From NCBI GenBank assembly GCA_903929195.1, contig CAIYTT010000127.1:1-36260 (forward strand): a DNA stretch of 36,260 nucleotides. The letters are read 5' to 3'. The position numbers and the translations under genes were made by a program. Below the pieces are notes generated by a model. The model saw only the letters and a program-made list of their open reading frames with translations. It searched no databases and was not told where the DNA came from. Below are positions 34,143 through 36,260 of this stretch, piece after piece (within the stretch, counting starts at the first letter, position 1; every line of letters starts with the position of its first letter). Origin of the DNA: an uncultured Bacteroidota bacterium (GTDB lineage Bacteria; Bacteroidota; Bacteroidia; Chitinophagales; Chitinophagaceae).

Positions 34143-34277
34143 AGATTAACAAAATCATTAGAACGAGTATATTCTAACGATAAAACCCTTGCCAAACAGG
34201 GTTTTAAATTTCAGCAGAGAGAAGAACAACTTTCGAACTATTTTATGAAAGATTTGAATACAATTCTTTTGTACTAA
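34143..34277 (+). pseudogene. possible decayed C-terminal fragment of an unknown gene
   Basis: After a stop at 34140-34142 the frame reads about 44 codons, ending in TAA 34275-34277. They include LERVYSNDKTLAKQGFKFQ and REEQLSNYFMKDL, which has the look of real protein rather than random AT-rich DNA. It may be the tail of an SDR/epimerase-like enzyme, but that is a weak impression. No start or upstream domain survives. Confidence 0.3.
34182..34205. other. 8-bp perfect hairpin
   Basis: AAAACCCT (34182-34189) and AGGGTTTT (34198-34205) flank an 8-nt loop. It lies within the debris between the His-rich gene and the kinase gene, so its role (old terminator or chance) is unclear. Confidence 0.4.
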
Positions 34278-34579
34278 CTAAATTTAAAATTTGCGGCTGT
34301 CTGCCAATTAGCTCCGTCATGTTTCCACAACTTTATATGATCGCATTTGAACGATGCATTAAAAGGGCGTGATGCGTAAGCCTCTTTGATTGCAGGCAAT
34401 GCTTTAGTTGGAATATCTTTATATCCAATAGTAATATGGTGCTTTCTCCGAGGACTACATTTATTAAATTTCATCCTTTTCAAATAGGCGGCGAAGCTCT
34501 CTTGCATGTTTTGCAAGTGTATATTATCCAGGTATAATCAAGCATTTGGTTTTATGGAATGCACCATTATCAACCTATG
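34274..34579 (-). pseudogene. 2'-5' RNA ligase family pseudogene
   Basis: The downstream part encodes LKRMKFNKCSPRRKHHITIG with the second catalytic-type H-x-T (H27 of the 80-codon open part), followed by YKDIPTKALPAIKEAY and an ending WKHDGANWQTAANFKF. This is the C-terminal half of a LigT-like 2'-5' RNA ligase/phosphodiesterase. Reading upstream in the same frame, a TGA (34538-34540 on the plus strand) interrupts the family-like sequence HRLIMVHSIKPNA, and the rest, including the first H-x-T, is missing. The surviving part ends at a palindromic element at 34579. The gene is therefore both truncated and interrupted. Confidence 0.7.
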
Positions 34580-34671
34580 TTGGTGTTTTCACCAATATAG
34601 AGATTGATATATTTAAAATATTATTTTATTTACATTGCAAATAAATACTATTTGTTGGTGAAAACGCCAAC
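34579..34671. repeat. inverted repeat of two palindromic 16-17-mers (93 bases)
   Basis: GTTGGTGTTTTCACCAA (34579-34595) and TTGGTGAAAACGCCAAC (34655-34671) are inverted copies with one mismatch, 59 bases apart. Each arm is also self-complementary (TTGGTG, four bases, CACCAA, or CGCCAA with one G-T pair). The interior is very AT-rich. It lies at the junction of the ligase pseudogene and the kinase gene and could be a small non-autonomous element or a regulatory pair. Confidence 0.7.
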
Positions 34672-34695
34672 AAAGGCGAAGCCCAAAAAATCTAT

Positions 34696-34703
34696 TACTT
34701 TTG
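34696..34703 (+). promoter_or_regulatory. possible -7 element of the kinase gene
   Basis: TACTTTTG matches TAnnTTTG exactly and ends 23 bases before the preferred ATG at 34727. It supports that ATG rather than the ATG at 34604. Confidence 0.5.
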
Positions 34704-34726
34704 CCCTCACAGACAATTATAGAATC

Positions 34727-36022
34727 ATGCAGAGCCTCCAACAACTACGAAACGGTGAACTAAAGGGGGCAGTGTCCCTGAAAATAGCAGAGGAACTGAC
34801 GGAGTTCCCAAGGGAGATATTTGACTTAGGTGATACGCTGGAGGTACTGGATCTTTCTAAAAATAAGCTTAGTGAGCTGCCTAAGGATTTTGGCTGTCTA
34901 AAAAAACTAAGGATATTATTTTGTTCTGACAATTTGTTTAGCGTTTTTCCGGAGGTTTTGGCTGATTGCCCGCTTTTGGATATGGTAGGGTTTAAAGCAA
35001 ACAGAATTGAGAGGATTCCCCCTATGGCTCTCAACACCAACATTCGCTGGCTTATACTCACTAATAACCGAATTGAAGAACTACCGAAAGAAATAGGTAA
35101 TTGCATACGGATGCAGAAACTGGCACTGGCAGGAAATAGGCTGACGAATCTGCCCAATACATTGAACAGGTGCAGTAATCTTTCGCTTTTGAGGATATCT
35201 GCTAATTGCCTTTCAGAGTTGCCTATTTGGCTTTTATCAATGCCGCGTCTATCATGGCTGGCTTTTTCAGGCAACCCTTTTTGTGAGTTCCGACCTCAAG
35301 CCTGCATCCCCAATTTTAGCTGGCAGGATTTACAAATCAAACACTTGCTTGGCGAAGGGGCATCCGGTTTTATCTACCAAGCGGCACTCGATACCGGTGT
35401 AGAAAAAAAGGAAGTGGCAATCAAGGTATTCAAGGGCTTGGTTACCAGTGATGGCCTACCGGAAGATGAGATGAATACCTTCATTGCGGCAGGTGAACAT
35501 CCGGGTATGGTGAAGTTGTTGGGGCAAATAAGTGAACACCCGGAAGGCAGAAGCGGCTTGGTGATGGATTTGATACCCGACTTTTATTTTAACTTAGGAC
35601 TACCACCCAGCTTCCAAAGTTGCACAAGGGATGTATTTAAGGAAGGTTCTTCGCTGAACCCAATGCAAGTGTTAAAGATAGCCCGTACGATTGCTTCTGT
35701 GGCAAAGCAACTCCACAGCCGTGGCATCTTGCATGGCGATTTGTATGCACATAATACACTGATAGACCAAGACGGCAATGCTTTATTTGGCGATTTTGGG
35801 GCAGCATCTTTTTACAGTATAGCAGATAAACGGATTGCATCTGCACTAGAGCGGTTGGAGGTGTGTGCTTTCGGGCATCTGTTGGATGATTTACTCGGGC
35901 TTTGTAAGCATCCGGGCATTGAAAAATTGGCACTGCTAAGAGATGCTGCAACAAAGCCGGATGTGTTATCAAGACCTGATTTTAGGGAACTGTATGATGA
36001 GTTGGGAAAACTTGGTGTATAG
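34727..36022 (+). CDS. leucine-rich-repeat protein kinase
   Basis: The protein has 431 residues from the ATG at 34727. An ATG at 34604 is in frame but would add 41 AT-biased codons that run through the palindromic repeat. Relatives start with MQSLxQLRxGxL, as here. Residues about 15-185 form leucine-rich repeats (LEVLDLSKNKLSELP, IRWLILTNNRIEELP, MQKLALAGNRLTNLP). Residues about 203-430 form a Ser/Thr-kinase-like domain: glycine loop GEGASGF 209-215, VAIK with Lys 233, HGDLYAHN with Asp 338, and DFG 356-358. All key catalytic residues are present, although HRD reads HGD. It is cytoplasmic, with no membrane segment. Its G+C (about 45-50% in the stretches counted) is clearly above its neighbours, which suggests horizontal transfer. 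Its targets are unknown. Confidence 0.9.
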   Translation: MQSLQQLRNGELKGAVSLKIAEELTEFPREIFDLGDTLEVLDLSKNKLSELPKDFGCLKKLRILFCSDNLFSVFPEVLADCPLLDMVGFKANRIERIPPMALNTNIRWLILTNNRIEELPKEIGNCIRMQKLALAGNRLTNLPNTLNRCSNLSLLRISANCLSELPIWLLSMPRLSWLAFSGNPFCEFRPQACIPNFSWQDLQIKHLLGEGASGFIYQAALDTGVEKKEVAIKVFKGLVTSDGLPEDEMNTFIAAGEHPGMVKLLGQISEHPEGRSGLVMDLIPDFYFNLGLPPSFQSCTRDVFKEGSSLNPMQVLKIARTIASVAKQLHSRGILHGDLYAHNTLIDQDGNALFGDFGAASFYSIADKRIASALERLEVCAFGHLLDDLLGLCKHPGIEKLALLRDAATKPDVLSRPDFRELYDELGKLGV

Positions 36023-36260
36023 AAAAATGTTGATTATTATGATTTTTTCATTATAGTTGCTCTATGATTTTCTATGTCGGCATAAGATTTAAATTACTCA
36101 TAAAATGCCTTATTTTTATAAAAATAGTATAAATAGATAGAATCAAATCATTCTATACTGACATTTTTGTGATTTTAGACCTATTTTTTTCATAAAAAAC
36201 CACTAAAAGAAACACCTTTTATTCATTTAGCTTTAGTTCTTTGAATACGTTCATGAGAAC
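36023..36260. other. AT-rich end of window, no gene recognised
   Basis: The G+C drops back to the local low level directly after the kinase stop. I see no open frame of useful length, hairpin or repeat. Confidence 0.5.

Overview
The window looks like chromosomal DNA of a member of the Bacteroidota, probably near the Chitinophagaceae/Sphingobacteriales. It is AT-rich (about one third G+C by eye). It encodes two secreted proteins with type IX secretion (T9SS) C-terminal sorting domains. Several genes are preceded by TAnnTTTG, the -7 element of Bacteroidota promoters, and genes rarely show strong Shine-Dalgarno sites. No rRNA, tRNA, CRISPR array or intact transposase gene was seen.

Layout. 0.4-2.7 kb (minus): a radical SAM enzyme followed by two tandem YcxB-like membrane proteins. 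2.9-5.1 kb: a T9SS-exported beta-propeller/PKD-like protein. 5.4-9.1 kb: a magnesium P-type ATPase (mgtA), an overlapping unannotated 30-codon hydrophobic microprotein, and a tandem-domain universal stress protein. 9.2-11.3 kb: a second T9SS protein with a C25-like core, ended by a strong hairpin. 11.4-15.0 kb: aldo/keto reductase (minus), an HI0933/YhiN-type flavoprotein whose natural start codon seems to be ATA, dapB and a small lipoprotein.

15.0-20.1 kb is an accessory stretch of small, loosely related genes and gene remnants: DoxX, YdeI/DUF1801, a second DoxX, the decayed tail of another YdeI gene, an orphan polymorphic-toxin-like tip with a DUF4279-like partner, a GIY-YIG protein translationally coupled to an Mrr-type PD-(D/E)XK nuclease, an SRPBCC gene with a broken 5' end, and a DUF4256 gene. 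The coupled nuclease pair is the best candidate for a little-described defence system here.

20.2-28.4 kb is mostly cell-envelope biogenesis: a large peptidase-MA-like/TolB-like/Omp85-like fusion with a small antitoxin-like gene behind it, a metallo-beta-lactamase-fold hydrolase, and an operon of a TlpA-like thiol-disulfide protein and a multi-parvulin prolyl isomerase. 28.7-31.8 kb is a three-gene membrane operon (DAACS symporter, DedA, MFS). 31.9-34.0 kb holds a YgiB/YgiC-like pair (secreted small protein plus glutathionylspermidine-synthase-like ATP-grasp) facing a very His-rich membrane protein. 34.1-34.6 kb contains gene debris, including a 2'-5' RNA ligase pseudogene that ends at a palindromic inverted repeat. 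Beyond it lies an LRR-protein kinase gene of clearly higher G+C, probably acquired horizontally.
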